Positions 10,867 through 22,860 of a stretch of 64,000 bases of DNA are shown piece by piece. The notes under the pieces were generated by a model. It was not told the DNA's origin. It saw nothing but the letters and a program-made list of their open reading frames with translations, and ran no database searches. Source of the stretch: Paulownia fortunei. Taxonomy: Eukaryota; Streptophyta; Magnoliopsida; Lamiales; Paulowniaceae. A program made the position numbers and the translations under genes. Within the stretch, counting starts at the first letter, position 1. The number at the start of each line of letters is the position of its first letter. The stretch covers positions 8,892,071 through 8,956,070 of the forward strand of contig CM033118.1 of NCBI GenBank assembly GCA_019321725.1, read 5' to 3'.

Positions 10867-13800
10867 TCTAATACCCAATCCTTACACTACTCACTTGCCT
10901 AATATGATTTATGCATTACATGTTATTCATAAGTTCTTGCATTGAAACTAGCATGGCATGATCCTTTTTACCTTATAATCACATTTGATCATTAAATTTC
11001 TAGAAAATCTCATATGGTGTTAGTGGTCGATCATCATGATATAAGTAATCAATATTAAATTTAAATAAGAAGAAAATAAGGTTGATCAATATTGGATGTC
11101 GATGGGATATATAGGTTATAATTTTGAAAGAGTTAAAGGTGTTACTAGTAAGCTTATACAGTTTGAATCTATTTCATCCAGGTATTTCAAAAGTATATAT
11201 CGATAAATTGTATATTTGGGACATTGTACATAAGATAATATTATTCAAAGGTGATATTACAATATTCATTTATGTATAAGATTATATAATTTTTAATATG
11301 GACAATTATTTAAGAATAGGAAAACAATAGGGTAAGAAATTAAATAAACGGCTAGGAAATTTGCTTATGAGTTATCTATGGGATCTTATGGTAATTAAAA
11401 TAGAATGCAATAAGATTAATGTATAGTAAGACACATCTGATCTGGGCTTGAAATATGTGTGAAAGGTCAGATTTATACCACAACTTACCACCTCATGCTT
11501 GCTACTAAGCTTAAGCAAGCACCTCAAGTGCCACCTCAAGCTTTCTTTCACTCTTAGCCATTTAGCCACGAACCTCAACCATTTTCAGTCATTTTCAGGA
11601 TCCAAACTCATGTCAAAATCTCTCTAAGCTGGTCCTAATTGATTCCAAGTGTTAGAAAAGGACAAAGGAAGCAAAAGGAAGTAGTAATCACAAGTAGAAG
11701 TTGAAACTGTCATAGGTGAGGTTCATATATAGTTTTGACATCAATTTTTATGTTATTTGAGGGTTTTGTGATTTCTTAAGATTCTTATCATGTTCATGAT
11801 GATGTTAGAGGTTATTCATAGGGTTATTATGCATAAAAGAATGATTTGTGGTTGCAAACACATAGTAGAACCACTAAGGGGCAGAATCTGTATATATGTT
11901 GATTTCTAGTTTATTGAGCTTAAAGTCTGCAAGGAACCTGGGTAAATTCTATATTTATCATCATGAACGTGTTTATAGATTAGTTAAGATTATGTATTCA
12001 GGTTTGGATTTCTTGAGAATTAAAATATGACATGACAGTTAAAGAGATGCTCAGAACTGTCTCCATCGAATTTTAGATTTTGTCCTATGTGAAGGGGACT
12101 GGTTTTACAGCATTAAATCCATTATTTTTGGCAATACTATGACCTGGTTATCTCTTTGTATATTTTATCTAAGTATGGTGAAAATTTGAGAGTGGTTGAA
12201 TACACTTAAGGGTGCCAAAACTATTAATGTCATGAAGTGTGCAAAACTGTCATGGTAGGAAAAATCTGTTTTAGTAGAATGTGAAGGATGCTAAACTTGG
12301 GATGCTATATCCGTGAGTTTTAGCCATTATATGATATGGTTATATTTTTTTTATGTTATCTAAGTGTGATAAAAATTTGGGAGTGAATGAATATGTCTAA
12401 GGGTATCAAAATCATCATACAATTTAATGTGGCTGCAAGAAAATATGAAGTTGTGAATCTGTCCCATTTGGTCCATTAACATGTCCCAGCATAGATGTGG
12501 TGCATTTGATTCCTAACATTTAGGGGGATGTTATAAGATTTATAATACTCAATTAAGTGAGGTTAGTATACATTTAAGATGTAGAACAAATGTGCGTAGA
12601 AGGTTGTGCTCGGTTATAGTTTCTAAGTGGTAAGGTTGTTTAGTTAAATTGAGATTCAAGATCTTTATACTACATTAGGTATAATGAACTTGTTAATTGA
12701 GGATGGTGATTGATATCTTATATTTTTACAGATTGTTTCACATCTATGGTTGGGGAGTAGTACTTAAGAAACCTAGAAATAATACACAATCGATCAAAGA
12801 TAAGTAAAAATGCATTTGCAACTACAATGCATGAACATAGTATGTCTTGAAACATTTATACTTAATCTGTTGATGATATTTAAATTGATTGGATGACAAG
12901 TATAGTATGTACCTTAAAAGTTTTATGATTCTTGAAACATGTAGAGAGCAAGATGACTTACATTTCTTATTGAATATACCATTTACATGTGCATGCAAGA
13001 CATATGAGAATAGTTGAGGTTCTTGCATGCATGATATGATTTGAGATATGATTTTCAGAAAAAAAGTATTTTGGTTGGCCACTACTAGTGTACCGAGGCA
13101 TGCGAGGCGTGCTTATGTGATATTTTGGAGTGCCGCAAGTATTACTTCTCGGAGGATTATAGGGGTTGACAGAGGGTGTGCCTCTGGTGGTCCTGAGAGG
13201 GTGAACCACTTGATTGTACCATTATTGACGCCACTGGTAGGAAGACTTCTGCAGGATCATAGGGGAAGACAGGGGGTGGACCTCTGGTGATCCAAGGAGA
13301 TGGGCTTTAGATTATATCAATTTGTTTATGGCAATATGATTATTGATATTATTTATAGCTTTATCCGGTGCATAGTAGGTAGGCCAAGGACCCAGTGGTG
13401 GAAAATAATTTTGAATGAACTGTTTTGGTCGAGGAGCTTGCATTCTTGGCATGATTTCATAAAGATGCATCGCATATATGTTAAATTATCTCTTTAGCAT
13501 GCATGATTTTCACTTACTGAGTGTTAGCTCATGTAGTTCATGCATTGTAGGTAAGCATGGTAATACCTGAGACTCTGAGGCTTACTGGGCTGGTTGTTGG
13601 AACTCCTACAGGCTTCTAAGGATCACTGTACATGGATGACGACCTGGTGGGTTGTGTTGTAGACATATTCTAATTTTTACAATCATTATTATTGTATAAA
13701 TTGTTGTCTATATATAAAGGGTTACAAGATGCAAAATGTCCTTACTTCTTCCGAAAGTATAAACTATTATTTTAATTTTTGAGTTTATTGTATTATAACT

Positions 13801-14057
13801 TTGGGATGTCGTGTCCTATATAACTCTTGAAATTTTATAGTAAATAAGTTGAGAATATCATGACTGTGATGGGTGTTGTGTTTTTTATAAACAATGATTT
13901 TTTTATATACAGATTATATGTAAGAAAACACTTTTACTGTTTTTCAAAGTGCTATAGTTGACAAAAAAAATTATAGATATACACATGTACACACATGTGC
14001 TGCCTTGTCAAAATTATTATTATATAAATATCTATATTTAGTGGTAGAGGTGTTTCA
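10867..14057 (+). mobile_element. probable solo LTR of a Tekay/Del-like chromovirus
   Basis: A 3191-bp segment splits the Athila 5' LTR exactly. It starts TCTAATACCC (compare the TGTAACACCC start of many plant chromovirus LTRs) and ends GGTAGAGGTGTTTCA, close to the GGGTGTCACA ending of Tekay/Del LTRs. The flanks AATCT (10862-10866) and GATCC (14058-14062) look like a decayed 5-bp duplication; the companion LTR has GATCT there. It has no internal coding region. The block TTTTCACTTACTGAGTGTTA near 13507 resembles that LTR class. The start dinucleotide is TC rather than TG, so the exact end is uncertain. Confidence 0.6.
13165..13292. repeat. short duplicated segment in solo LTR
   Basis: GGTTGACAGAGGGTGTGCCT near 13167 recurs as GGAAGACAGGGGGTGGACCT near 13264, each preceded by GGATTATAGG/GGATCATAGG and followed by CTGGTG(G/A)TCC. 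The spacing is about 97 bp. GC content is higher than in the surroundings. Confidence 0.7.
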
Positions 14058-14242
14058 GATCCAATGAAATATTTCTCTCAACTTGCTTATGAAACGTGTT
14101 GTCTTCTATGGTTTCGTTTTGATGTCTTTTTTTTCATTGATTTTCTAATATAAAACATTATAAAACTATAATATTAATAAGAATAAAGCAAGAAAATTAT
14201 AAAGAATTTAATACAAAAATATGTGAATATATGTACTTATCA
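14058..14242 (-). repeat. Athila copy 2, 5' LTR, outer part
   Basis: Continues the LTR after the solo-LTR insertion and matches 3990-4181 closely (CTTGCTTATGAAACGTGTTG; ACTATAATATTAATAAGAAT; ends TGTACTTATCA). The LTR end at 14242 is the outer boundary of the element. Confidence 0.85.
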
Positions 14243-15576
14243 ATTACTAAATTCTAAGTTTACACTACTTAGAATTTTCTGAGCAGAAATCACAAGTTAT
14301 TTTTATAAAAGGAAAATACACAGAAAGAAAAACAAAAAGTTTACTCCAGAGAAAGTTTCAAAATTTCATATTTAAGTCTGTTGTAAATAAAAGTTATTTA
14401 TAGACTTTCAAAGATTAATTTCAAGAATTACAATCTTTCCAAAGAGACATTTTTTGATGACTAAACACCATTTTATTTAAAATTTCAATTGTTTTAATCA
14501 AAATAAGGCAGATTTAAAAACCTTCCCATTGGAACTCGCAGTCCCCTCTATCGATTTTTTCTCTTTTTATTTATTTATTTATTTCTTATATATAATATAT
14601 ATCTTAATTTTAAGATTTTCTTATTTTTTTTCTCATAAGAAGAGGACACTAAGATAGCTTGGTATACATATATTTATACATCAAGAAAAGTTCCACGACT
14701 TAAGCTAATAATCAATGTGGGACAAATGTAAATGCATGTAGACTCAATGTGAACAACACTTTCTAATGTGGGATTTTATCATATGTAATTACTCTACAAT
14801 ATACAACAATCACATACGTGACCGAAAAGCAAACCTTGCAACACCCGAGTCACCCTACACATCCACTGACACTCTTGAAAAGGTTTTCTTTATTTAGTGT
14901 GATGCTTGTGGTTTGTGGCATAAAACACAAAGGCAAGTCATATATATGCAGTGATTATCAATTCTAAATACATGAGAGCTGTGCATCCTTGCCGAGCACC
15001 TTGGAAAGGAAAAGCCACCACCATCACCCTTTATCCCTCACTTTTCATCTTCCAGAAGATCATCACAAATTTGGATTCAAATGTGATATCTTTCACAAAG
15101 ATTTTCCATAAAAAAACTGGGTATATCATTGTAATCTTTGCAAATATGTTGTCCATATCAATTGCGCCATCAAAACATCTATCACAACCCAATTGGCTAT
15201 CGGTTTTATCTCGTAATACTTATATTAATGCTTTGTTATTCTTGTTCCTCTGTGCTTTAGTTGTTACTACTCTCCTTATCTCACATTGAGTGTTAATCTT
15301 ATTTCTTTTTTAGATGCTAGTAAGTGATGCCTCATTATTGAAAATAGTAATTTTAATTTGACGAAAGAATAAGTTTTAATTTTTAACGTCAATAAAAAAA
15401 ATGAGAGATTAAAATTGAGTTGGTATTTTATCTTGCAAACCTGGATTGATTAATTAATTATTTTTGTATATTCTTAGATATTTGATTTTTTGCTTGTGGT
15501 TGCTTCCAGAATTAAAATTGAAGCTGATGAAGATGTGATCCACTTGCCATAAATAATGTCTATGAGGACCAAATCA
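14243..15576. other. AT-rich region without a supported gene
   Basis: Contains a (TTTA)n run near 14567-14585 and a 7-bp hairpin (TTCTAAG/CTTAGAA) at about 14251-14273. The longest open stretch is 112 codons on the plus strand (14951-15289) with two hydrophobic segments (GYIIVIFANMLSI and YINALLFLFLCALVVTTLLI). I cannot assign it to a family. It could be a short membrane peptide or chance in AT-rich DNA; no homolog is recognised. Confidence 0.4.
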
Positions 15577-16061
15577 TGTTGGAATATAGGTGTAATATCA
15601 AGGGATTGAATAATTTTAGGCAGAATAACAACTGGAGTTTATAGTCGAGGTAAGAGTTTAACTCTTTATCTTTAATAATTTACTTATTTCCCTAGTCTTC
15701 TCATACATTAGGTAAATAATTAGAGAAGTGATCTTATTATAGAATAAAAGGGGGAAACGGGAAACAAAGTAGTCGACGGCTGTACATAAGAAGAAAAACG
15801 CGATGAAGAAAAGGGAAATAAAGTTCCACAACTTTTGACTTAATTGGTTGAAGATAAATCTGAATCTATGAAATTGGGGTTTAGGAATTTTTTTATTGAA
15901 AACAAAAATCCGAAAATGGGGTATAGTGTTAAAAATCATTTGACTTTTTAACAGATTTAGTGCATGAATTTGACACGACTGCAAGGTTGAACTGATTCTT
16001 TCAAACCTGGCCTAATCATAAATAAATAAATATCAATTGTAATTGGGTTGGTGATATGTAG

Positions 16062-16092
<31 letters not shown>

Positions 16093-17325
16093 ATATGAAG
16101 TTGTGGGACAATAATTGATTGTCATGATATTAGAAGAAGTTCAAGTAATTAGCCCGTTTACCTCATTACTAGTTCATTATTTATGGTTTTAATATTTATT
16201 TAGCATAATTAGTTAAGTCTTAAGATATTAAAATTGAGATTAGTTTACGTAAATAATTTAGTGGATTGATGGTTTATATATTCTTTTAGATTTTATTGCG
16301 AACGAGTGAAATGAGTTTGGACGATTTGTGATTCTTTTAGTGTTGAAATTAAGGTAAGTAATCTTTCACTTTTCTAGTGTATAAATCGTTTATGTAGTAT
16401 TTTGGTGTGTGTTGAGAATTATCATTTTAGATGGATCAAGCAAGTTGATATTATCTATTGAATATGAGAATGGCTTTATAAATGTGATTCGTTATATATA
16501 TGTGATTTTAGAAATAAACTGTTAAAAATGTGATTTGGTGAAATCGTTGGTTTTGAAACTATTGTTGAGACCCATGTGCATAGTGGCTATTCCAAAATAG
16601 GCCAGGGCAATCGAGACCAATTGGGATTAAGTGTTGGTTCGTGACCTAGGATAGGGGGGTAAAGCCTGCCACGTGACCCAGGACAGAGGGATTAAGCCTG
16701 CTACGTGACCTAGGTTGCCTTGTATATGGTATTGTGTGTAGTGGATATAATTTGTTTAATCTTGTTATTAAATTTTTTTGTCTTATACTTAGTTTTTAAA
16801 ATGATTATGGTATTGGTTCTATTTGAGTATTTTTTTTATCGGTGATATATATATATATTTTGGCTTGCTTGATCCAGCTAATAGAGTATTGGGTTATTTA
16901 TTAGGCTGTCGTGCTCATGATTCTATTAATATTTTTTTAGATATCGAGACTTAGTAGCTTGCAAGAATAATTCTTAAAATATGAGGAAGTCTATGGAAGG
17001 AGTTCAAACTTTTTTTTAGAACTTAGTAATCGAATTGATTTTAATATTGAGAATGTATTATCTCCATGGACTCAGTGGTTGATTTTAGGCATAACTATAT
17101 GTGTATTTGGGGATTTTTACATGATTTATCCTTATTCTGTTCGAATGATTGCTTATAAAATTCTTGGTTCATTTTGTTGATGCGTTATGATTTGAGGGTA
17201 TAGATGCTCTATACCAATGATTTCCATTGGATTAAATGAAAACTAATAGGTTAGCCTTGTAGGATTTTAAGATAATCTAAAGAGCTTGTGGTGGTTGTCA
17301 TAGCCCTTGGGTTTGCGGCATGACA
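15577..17325 (+). repeat. LTR-like region before a gypsy primer site
   Basis: The right end reads TTGCGGCATGACA at 17313-17325, followed after 7 bp by TGGTATCAGAG, as in Tekay/Del-type LTRs that end in CGTGACA. The left boundary is not defined. TGTTGGAATATAG at 15577 is shared with 23721 and may belong to a different copia LTR. The region contains an (AT)12 run at 16062-16085 and a short tandem repeat at 16640-16714. Confidence 0.45.
16640..16714. repeat. 32-bp tandem repeat, about 2.3 units
   Basis: Units start with CGTGACC(T/C)AGGA at 16640, 16672 and 16704 and share TAAGCCTGC(C/T)A. This kind of GC-richer tandem block is common within plant gypsy LTRs. Confidence 0.85.
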
Positions 17326-17332
17326 ATTAAAC

Positions 17333-17343
17333 TGGTATCAGAG
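17333..17343 (+). other. primer binding site of gypsy element
   Basis: TGGTATCAGAG matches the initiator tRNA-Met primer site used by many plant LTR retrotransposons. It lies 7 bp after the LTR-like end and about 260 bp before a gag reading frame. Confidence 0.7.
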
Positions 17344-17603
17344 TATAGGTTATGATCTTTGGATTAATGTTTATAATTTTTTTTTGTCATCCAATGATTT
17401 GCATGGATAATAAGTAACCAAGTTGACTAATCACCTTGTGAGTTCAAGATAGATATATTGTTGGGATTAAGTTAGTTTAAACTAAGAACTTGTTAGTCAT
17501 TATTTGTTGTTTGGGTTTGTGAGGTTTTTGTATAGGAGTTGAGAATTCATTTTATATTAATATGTTACGTTTAGCTAAATTATTATTAATTTTATTTTAG
17601 AAA

Positions 17604-18530
17604 ATGCCACAAAAACGAGGAAGACCTGGTGATACTCGTGCTAATGTGCGTGCTAATAGAGATAGGGGACAACAACGAGCAGGCAATAGCAACCAAGTGA
17701 ATCCACCTATTGATGATAATAGAACTGAAAGTCAACAGGAGGTTCATGGAGGAAATCAAGTGAATGGTCCTCATGTTGGTCGCGAAAATCTTGGTAATCA
17801 ACAAGTGGGGGTAGTTGACTTACTGCAAAATTTGATTGGGGCTATACAGAATAACTAAAGTTAGGGTGACAAGTTTGAGAATTTTACAAGGACCAATCCA
17901 TTAACTTTTCAAGGCCTATCAGAAGCTGATGAGGCCGAAGGATGTATTACTAATATGGAGAAGATCTTTAGGAGGTTTGATTATAACGATATTCAGAAGA
18001 TATCTTATGCTACTTATACATTGAAGGGGGAAAGCATATGAATGGTGGAGAATGGTGGAGGAGTCGGAGACTGAACCAACAACATGGAGAGAATTTAAGG
18101 ATATATTTTATGAGAGGTTCTATCTTGAAAGCATGCGTGACCATAAAAAGGCCGAGTTCCTCAACTTAAAGTAATGAGGCATGACCATAGCATAATATCA
18201 AGACAAGTTTACATCATTATGTCATTTTGCCCCTTACTATGCAGAGAATGAAGGTCGAAAAGCTAAGAAGTTTATGAAGGGTTTAAGGACAGGGATTCAT
18301 GTGCCAATATCTGCACAAACATTGACCACTTATATGATGATTGTTAACAAGGCTCTTGATGTTGAGTTAGAGTTGGGAGATGAATAACCAAGAGAAGCAA
18401 AGAGAGAGACTTGAGAACTTCCAACAAAATCAAAGATCTAATAGGCAATTAAGGAAAGAAAACTATCAAGAAACACAATTTGGAGTAGAGCAACAAATAG
18501 GGAATTGGTGCATTAGGTGGGGTAGCTTAT
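17604..18530 (+). pseudogene. gypsy (Tekay/Del-like) gag
   Basis: Opens with MPQKRGRPGD, a basic N-terminus of chromovirus gag, followed by an Asn/Gln-rich stretch to a stop at 17858. The downstream frames carry the retrotransposon gag domain: FENFTRTNPLTFQG, EADEAEGCITNMEKIF, YATYTLKGES, TWREFKDIFYERFY, FTSLCHFAPYY, KKFMKGLRTGI. At least three frame changes and stops separate them. The sequence ends near 18530 before any zinc knuckle or pol, so only the front of the element remains. Confidence 0.75.
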
Positions 18531-18925
18531 GGCATTGAACCTTCTTTAGTGGAATACTATTAGCTTTACTAGGCTGCTTAGTGATGCGATGCCTTGAACT
18601 ATTATGTTGTTTGTGTAAACCAAGATAATAGTATACACACAATAACTTTTCTAATACCTCTCATTTCTCACAGTTGTGTCCATTTTGGCCTTGGACAACT
18701 TTTTTGATTCATAAGTGTTTTGTTGAAGCGACCATTCTTTACACTTATATAGGTGACCTCCTATTAAGAGTATCCTATCTTACCATGCTCCACTTTATAG
18801 TATAGGAATCGTTAAAAGCTTATAACTCAACGTTACTACATGCAGCATGTAGCACTTATTTATCATAGGAATGAGAAGAAAATAATTTCGAAGCACTCAT
18901 TAGAATATTCATAACTTAGTTGTCC
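18531..18925. other. unassigned segment left of the hAT-like element
   Basis: No coding region is seen. It was contiguous with the copia remnant at 20011 before the hAT-like insertion, so it probably holds the 3' untranslated region or LTR of that copia element. I found no match to the other LTR at 23721. Confidence 0.35.
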
Positions 18926-18933
18926 CATTAAAC

Positions 18934-20002
18934 AAGACCTGACCACGGTTCAGAAATCATCAGTTATGGTTTGGAACCGCCGATTCCACAGTTTAAGAAA
19001 ATCCCGACCCTTAACCTTAACTATCAAGGTCGGTTACGGTCCGTGTTCTGGAATCGCTGGGCCGATTACGGTTTCAGTTTCAATTAACCACCAGTTCCAA
19101 CCCTTATATTATATTTTATTTTATTTTTAAATTTTTTGAACTTAAATTTGCAAAATATATTGTTAATTTTTTAACTTAATGAAAAAAATTTAACTTAAAT
19201 TTGAAAAAAAAAATAGCTAAAATTTAAGCATATGGTCAAAAAACAAAAGTGATTAAATTAATTTATGAAATTTTAAAAAAATAATTTTCTATTTACACTG
19301 CATTGATAAAGCATAATTTATTAAATTTTGATTTTTGGAGTTAATGTTATCATATTAAATCGATGCAATATTACAATAATTTAATAATACTAAATGAGAA
19401 GTTGAGGAATAAACATTAGATATTATAAAGTAGCATCATTTACTTATTATTAAGATAATTATAAAGTAGCATCATTAGATAATTTTCAAAACTTTACTTA
19501 TTATTAAGATGAAATATACAATGTTTAAATATAGGACTTGATTTACAACTTGTTGCAACTAATTAATAAAATTTAAAGAGGGACACAACACCAATTATAT
19601 TGATTTTCAGAACAAGACAAACAATTTGAGAGAAAAAAAATGAAAAAATTAAATCATGAGATTTATTTATGCACTTATTCAAAATTATAAACATATGATC
19701 TATTAGATCAGTTGGTTAGAGTGTTATGTTAATAACTTGGAGGTTATGGGTTCAAAACCTCTATAACACACTTTATACTATTTTTGTTAAAAAAATAAAA
19801 AATAAAAAATAAATAAAAAATTAAAAAACTGCCGCGTCGGGCCCGGCGGTTCAGGCCCGTGGATAAAATTGTAACTAGCCTATGGACTCACAGGCCGGTT
19901 CATGGGTTCAACCCGTGAACCGTGGTCAATGGGTTCTAACCCTTTGACCACGGTCTGGTCACGGGCTGGGTCCGGTTCAAACTCGGCCCATGATCGGGTC
20001 TA
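18934..20002. mobile_element. non-autonomous hAT-like element
   Basis: The 1069-bp element is flanked by identical 8-bp duplications CATTAAAC (18926-18933 and 20003-20010), the size typical of hAT elements. The ends form short inverted repeats: left AAGACCTGACC, right (reverse complement) TAGACCCGATC. Both subterminal regions are GC-rich with many GGTTC/GAACC/ACCGTGG motifs, while the middle is AT-rich, another hAT feature. There is no transposase reading frame. It inserted into the 3' end of the minus-strand copia remnant. Confidence 0.85.
19697..19770 (+). pseudogene. tRNA-Ile(AAT)-like pseudogene inside hAT-like element
   Basis: The 74-bp segment has the spacing of a tRNA: TTAGATCAGTTGGTTAGAG (A box and D arm), TTAATAA in the anticodon loop, and GGTTCAAAACC (B box and T arm). 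It aligns throughout with plant tRNA-Ile(AAT), whose loop is also CTAATAA. The acceptor stem no longer pairs well and the anticodon stem is weak, so it is a relic, or the head of a tRNA-derived SINE. The A- and T-rich run after it (about 19785-19825) would suit a SINE tail. Confidence 0.75.
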
Positions 20003-20030
20003 CATTAAACTAAGATCTTGGGATCTCCAA

Positions 20031-20740
20031 TCAACAAGGTTGGGTTACCGCTATGAAGATTCTATACTTTGTAGGTTTTAGGCTCATTCCCTTAGATAAG
20101 CAATATACTTGATCTCTACTTAAACTTTTAGTTAATGGATCTGCTAGGTTTTTCTTTGATTTTACATAATCAATGGAGATAACTCCATTTGAGATCAACT
20201 GCCTTATAGCATTGTGTCTTCGATGCATATGTGAAGACTTACTATTGTACATACTACTTTGTGCCCTTCCAATAGTTGACTGGCTATCACAATATATCAT
20301 AATTGCAGACACTGACTTTAGCCAACAAGGAATATCCTCTAAGAAATTACATAGTCATTCTGCTTCTTCTCTAGCTTTATCTAAAGCTATAAAATTTGAT
20401 TCCATCATGGTTCAAGCTATGCAAGTTTGTTTAGAGGATTTTCAATGACACAACTCCTCCGCCAAAGGTAAAAACATAACCACTAGTGGATTAAGAGTCT
20501 TTTGTATCAGATATCCAATTAACATCACTGTAACTTTCTAGTATAGCTGGAAATCTCATATAGTGTAATCTATAATTTAAGGTGAATCTTAAGTATTTAA
20601 GAACCCTTGTTAATGCCTTCTAATGTCCATTTCTTGAATTACTCATAAATCAACTCAGTTTAATGTGAGTATGCAATATCCAGACGTATGCAGTTCATAA
20701 CATACATCAAACTACAAATTATCCGTGAATATTCTAACTA
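20031..20740 (-). pseudogene. copia C RNase H
   Basis: The minus strand gives the C-terminal copia RNase H blocks: STSGYVFTFGGG, EEAE, IMIYCDSQSTIGRAQ (with the catalytic Asp region), HMHRRHNAIRQLI, ISIDYVKSKKNLADPLTKSL and the end YRIFIAVTQPC at 20031. Frame changes near 20320 and 20440 break it. The upstream reverse transcriptase is not recognisable. Confidence 0.8.
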
Positions 20741-21439
20741 TGATATGGCTCACCATGGTTCTTATCCAAATGGAAACTTAAGTTACTCCATGAAAGACCT
20801 TGGAATATTGTGTTTGTATTGCAGGATATAATGCAACCAATGTTAATTAAGAAAACCAAATAAATGAGGAAAACATTTGGAGTTGTAAGTTTAACATAAA
20901 ATTAGGGCATCTTAGTTCAGTGGCAAAGCTGCTGGATTAATACTGGACGAGGTGATTTTGCCATATTATATAAAATAAGTTTAAAGAACTACTTTATATT
21001 ACTCATGAATGTGACTGATATTTGAGGGCTTCAAGGTGAACAACTAAGAGTTTCCATTATGAAGAATTAAAGCATTGCTTGAGTTTACTTTGTATTCATG
21101 TCTCTCTGCCTGTGTGCGAGGATGTGTGCTAAGTCAGGATTACATTAGATTTGAAAATCAGCCGCTCTAGTTTATGCCAACCTTAACTACCTATGTTTTT
21201 AACACATAATGATATAGTGTTTGAATAATTTTACAAAGGGCTATAAAAATTTATATAATGTGATTGTCTTTTTTATGATTGATTTAGCCTGATGAAAATA
21301 TGAAATGGCATAACCACAGTGCAGTACGGTAGAAACACCATTATATTTTTGATCAACAAATTCTATATTTTTTGAGTTTTTTATTGTGATACAATGGTGT
21401 AATTGTATCAGAAGGCTGATTCATTTTCTAACATATAAG
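20741..21439. other. unassigned segment within copia C
   Basis: This stretch occupies the place of the reverse transcriptase but I cannot read RT motifs on the minus strand. It is AT-rich with no long reading frame, and may be decayed RT or foreign sequence. Confidence 0.4.
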
Positions 21440-22500
21440 TTAGAAAATTCGAATAAAATGTTTTAGCTGTTTTAGCTCTCTCACTGCGTCTTGGTTCTTC
21501 ATCACTGTAATGATTACCATTCTTAGAATCACAAGTTCTTTTATGAGAATTAATCTCTTTTCTTTCTTGGCAACGAAAGATATCTTTAAAAAATACAGCA
21601 TTCCTAATTCAATAATTGTACCTTCATGTACATTGGGAATTGCTAATTTGTGCATTAAAAATTGATATGCACTACTATTATTACCATATCCAATTAATAT
21701 ACAATTAATAGTCTTGGGCCTTATTTTGATTTGTTTTGGTTTAGTTACTTCTACCTTAGCCAAACATACCCACAATTTAAGATATTTATAGAAAAGTTTA
21801 TGACCTGTCCATAGCTCATATGGAGTTTTATCCTTACTTTTGTGTGGTATTTTATTAAGAATATGATTAGCCAAGGGAATTGCTTCTCCCCACAAATTCT
21901 GAGGTAAAACTGAATTTATCAACATAGCATTCATCATCTCTTTAAGAGTTCAGTTCTTGTGTTCAGCAACACCATTTGGTTGAGGTGAATAAGGAACAAT
22001 AGCTTAATGAATGATGCCAGAATCTAAGCAAAATTCTTCAAACTAAGTTCTATACTCTCCATCTCTATCACTTCGAATAATCTTATTTTGTCTGCTAAGT
22101 TCATTCTCAACCTCCTTCTTATAGCTTTTGAAAGCTTCTAAGGCCTTATTTTTGCTTCTCAATAGATACACGTAATAGTATCTCGTGTAATCATTGATAA
22201 AAATAATAAAATACTTTTTCTCACCTCTAGTTTACACAAATTTTAAATCACATATATCATTGTGAATTAATTTTAGAGGTGTTGTATTTCTTTCCACTGA
22301 AGGGAATGAAGCTTTGGCTATTTTAGCCTCAACACATATCTCGCATTTATTATGATAATCAATTTTAAATGAAGGTAATAAATTCAAACTTACCAATCTA
22401 CGTAGAGTATTAACAATAATATGTTCTAATATAACATGCCGTAAATTAGAATGCTCAATTAAGTAAGTAAAAGGCTTAATTTTATTAATTTCAACATTTC
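21440..22500 (-). pseudogene. copia C integrase
   Basis: The open 165-codon stretch at 21440-21937 has MNAMLINSVLPQNLWGEAI, ANHILNKIPHK, TPYELWTGH and CILIGYGNNSSAYQF, all from the copia integrase C-terminal half. Further minus-strand fragments up to 22500 carry the catalytic core in broken frames, including the YLLRSKNKALEAFKSYKKE segment near 22110-22180. It lies between protease and the unassigned RT region. Confidence 0.8.
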
Positions 22501-22552
22501 AGAGTACAATCATTACATTCATCCTAAAAAGACCTTTATCTAAGTACCCATT

Positions 22553-22860
22553 TCATATAAACTGCCCATTTTTAGTGACTACAAACTTTTTAGATTCAAA
22601 TATGAGCCTAAACCTAGTCTTGACTAATGAGTCGGACACCATATTTTTTTGGATTTCTGGGTTGTTCACCATATTAATCAAGGTTAGCTCCTTGTCTGAG
22701 GTTATCTTTAGCACAACCTTGCCCAATCCGACAACATTGGAAGTTGATGAGTTTTCCATGTATAACTTCTTTCCATTAATTGGAATGTAAGATGAAAACA
22801 TCTATTTGTCTAAATAGATATGGCGTATTGCGCTTGTGTCAACCCACTATTCTCTCAAAC
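22553..22860 (-). pseudogene. copia C protease region
   Basis: The minus strand reads WVDTSAIRHIYLDKQMF (the active-site block, DTSA in place of D-S/T-G-A), then LYMENSSTSNVVGLGKVVLK and VSDSLVKTRFRLIFESKKFV, matching copia protease and its downstream linker. A stop near 22801 splits it. Confidence 0.75.

Larger units (their letters stand above)
2386..14242 (-). mobile_element. Athila-type Ty3/gypsy element, copy 2 (pol-deleted, LOG-carrying)
   Basis: In element sense (right to left) the order is 5' LTR (14242-9104, itself split by a later insertion), tRNA primer site, gag, start of protease, a deletion junction, an unrecognised ORF, a LOG-like gene, 3' noncoding DNA, polypurine tract, and a 3' LTR (4181-2386) that is truncated. 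The LTR start (TGATAAGT/TGATAAGC type), the TTTTTGG(C/T)GC primer site and the gag sequence match the Athila copy at 42602-54214. Pol is absent from the middle of protease onward, so it could only have moved with help from another copy. The left end is lost, so no target duplication can be checked; the right flank reads ATTAC. Confidence 0.85.

Noticed and set aside
13048..13497. overlapping frames in the solo LTR as a coding gene
   Set aside because: Frames exist on both strands, no conserved domain is seen, and the segment lies inside a probable LTR with a local duplication.
14951..15289. 112-codon open frame with two hydrophobic segments as a host gene
   Set aside because: No family is recognised and composition fits chance translation of AT-rich DNA; kept only as a note in the region entry.
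15577..15700. left LTR of copia C
   Set aside because: The first 13 bp and a later 20 bp match 23721, but the following sequence does not, and its position beyond the gypsy gag does not fit without further rearrangement.
20780..20830. plus-strand SMKDLG as copia RT on the opposite strand
   Set aside because: Only six residues match and the rest of RT is absent on that strand; probably coincidence.
20904..20965. tRNA-like start GGGCATCTTAGTTCAGTGGCA
   Set aside because: The A-box-like segment is present but the anticodon stem does not pair and no B box (GGTTCGA) follows at the right distance.
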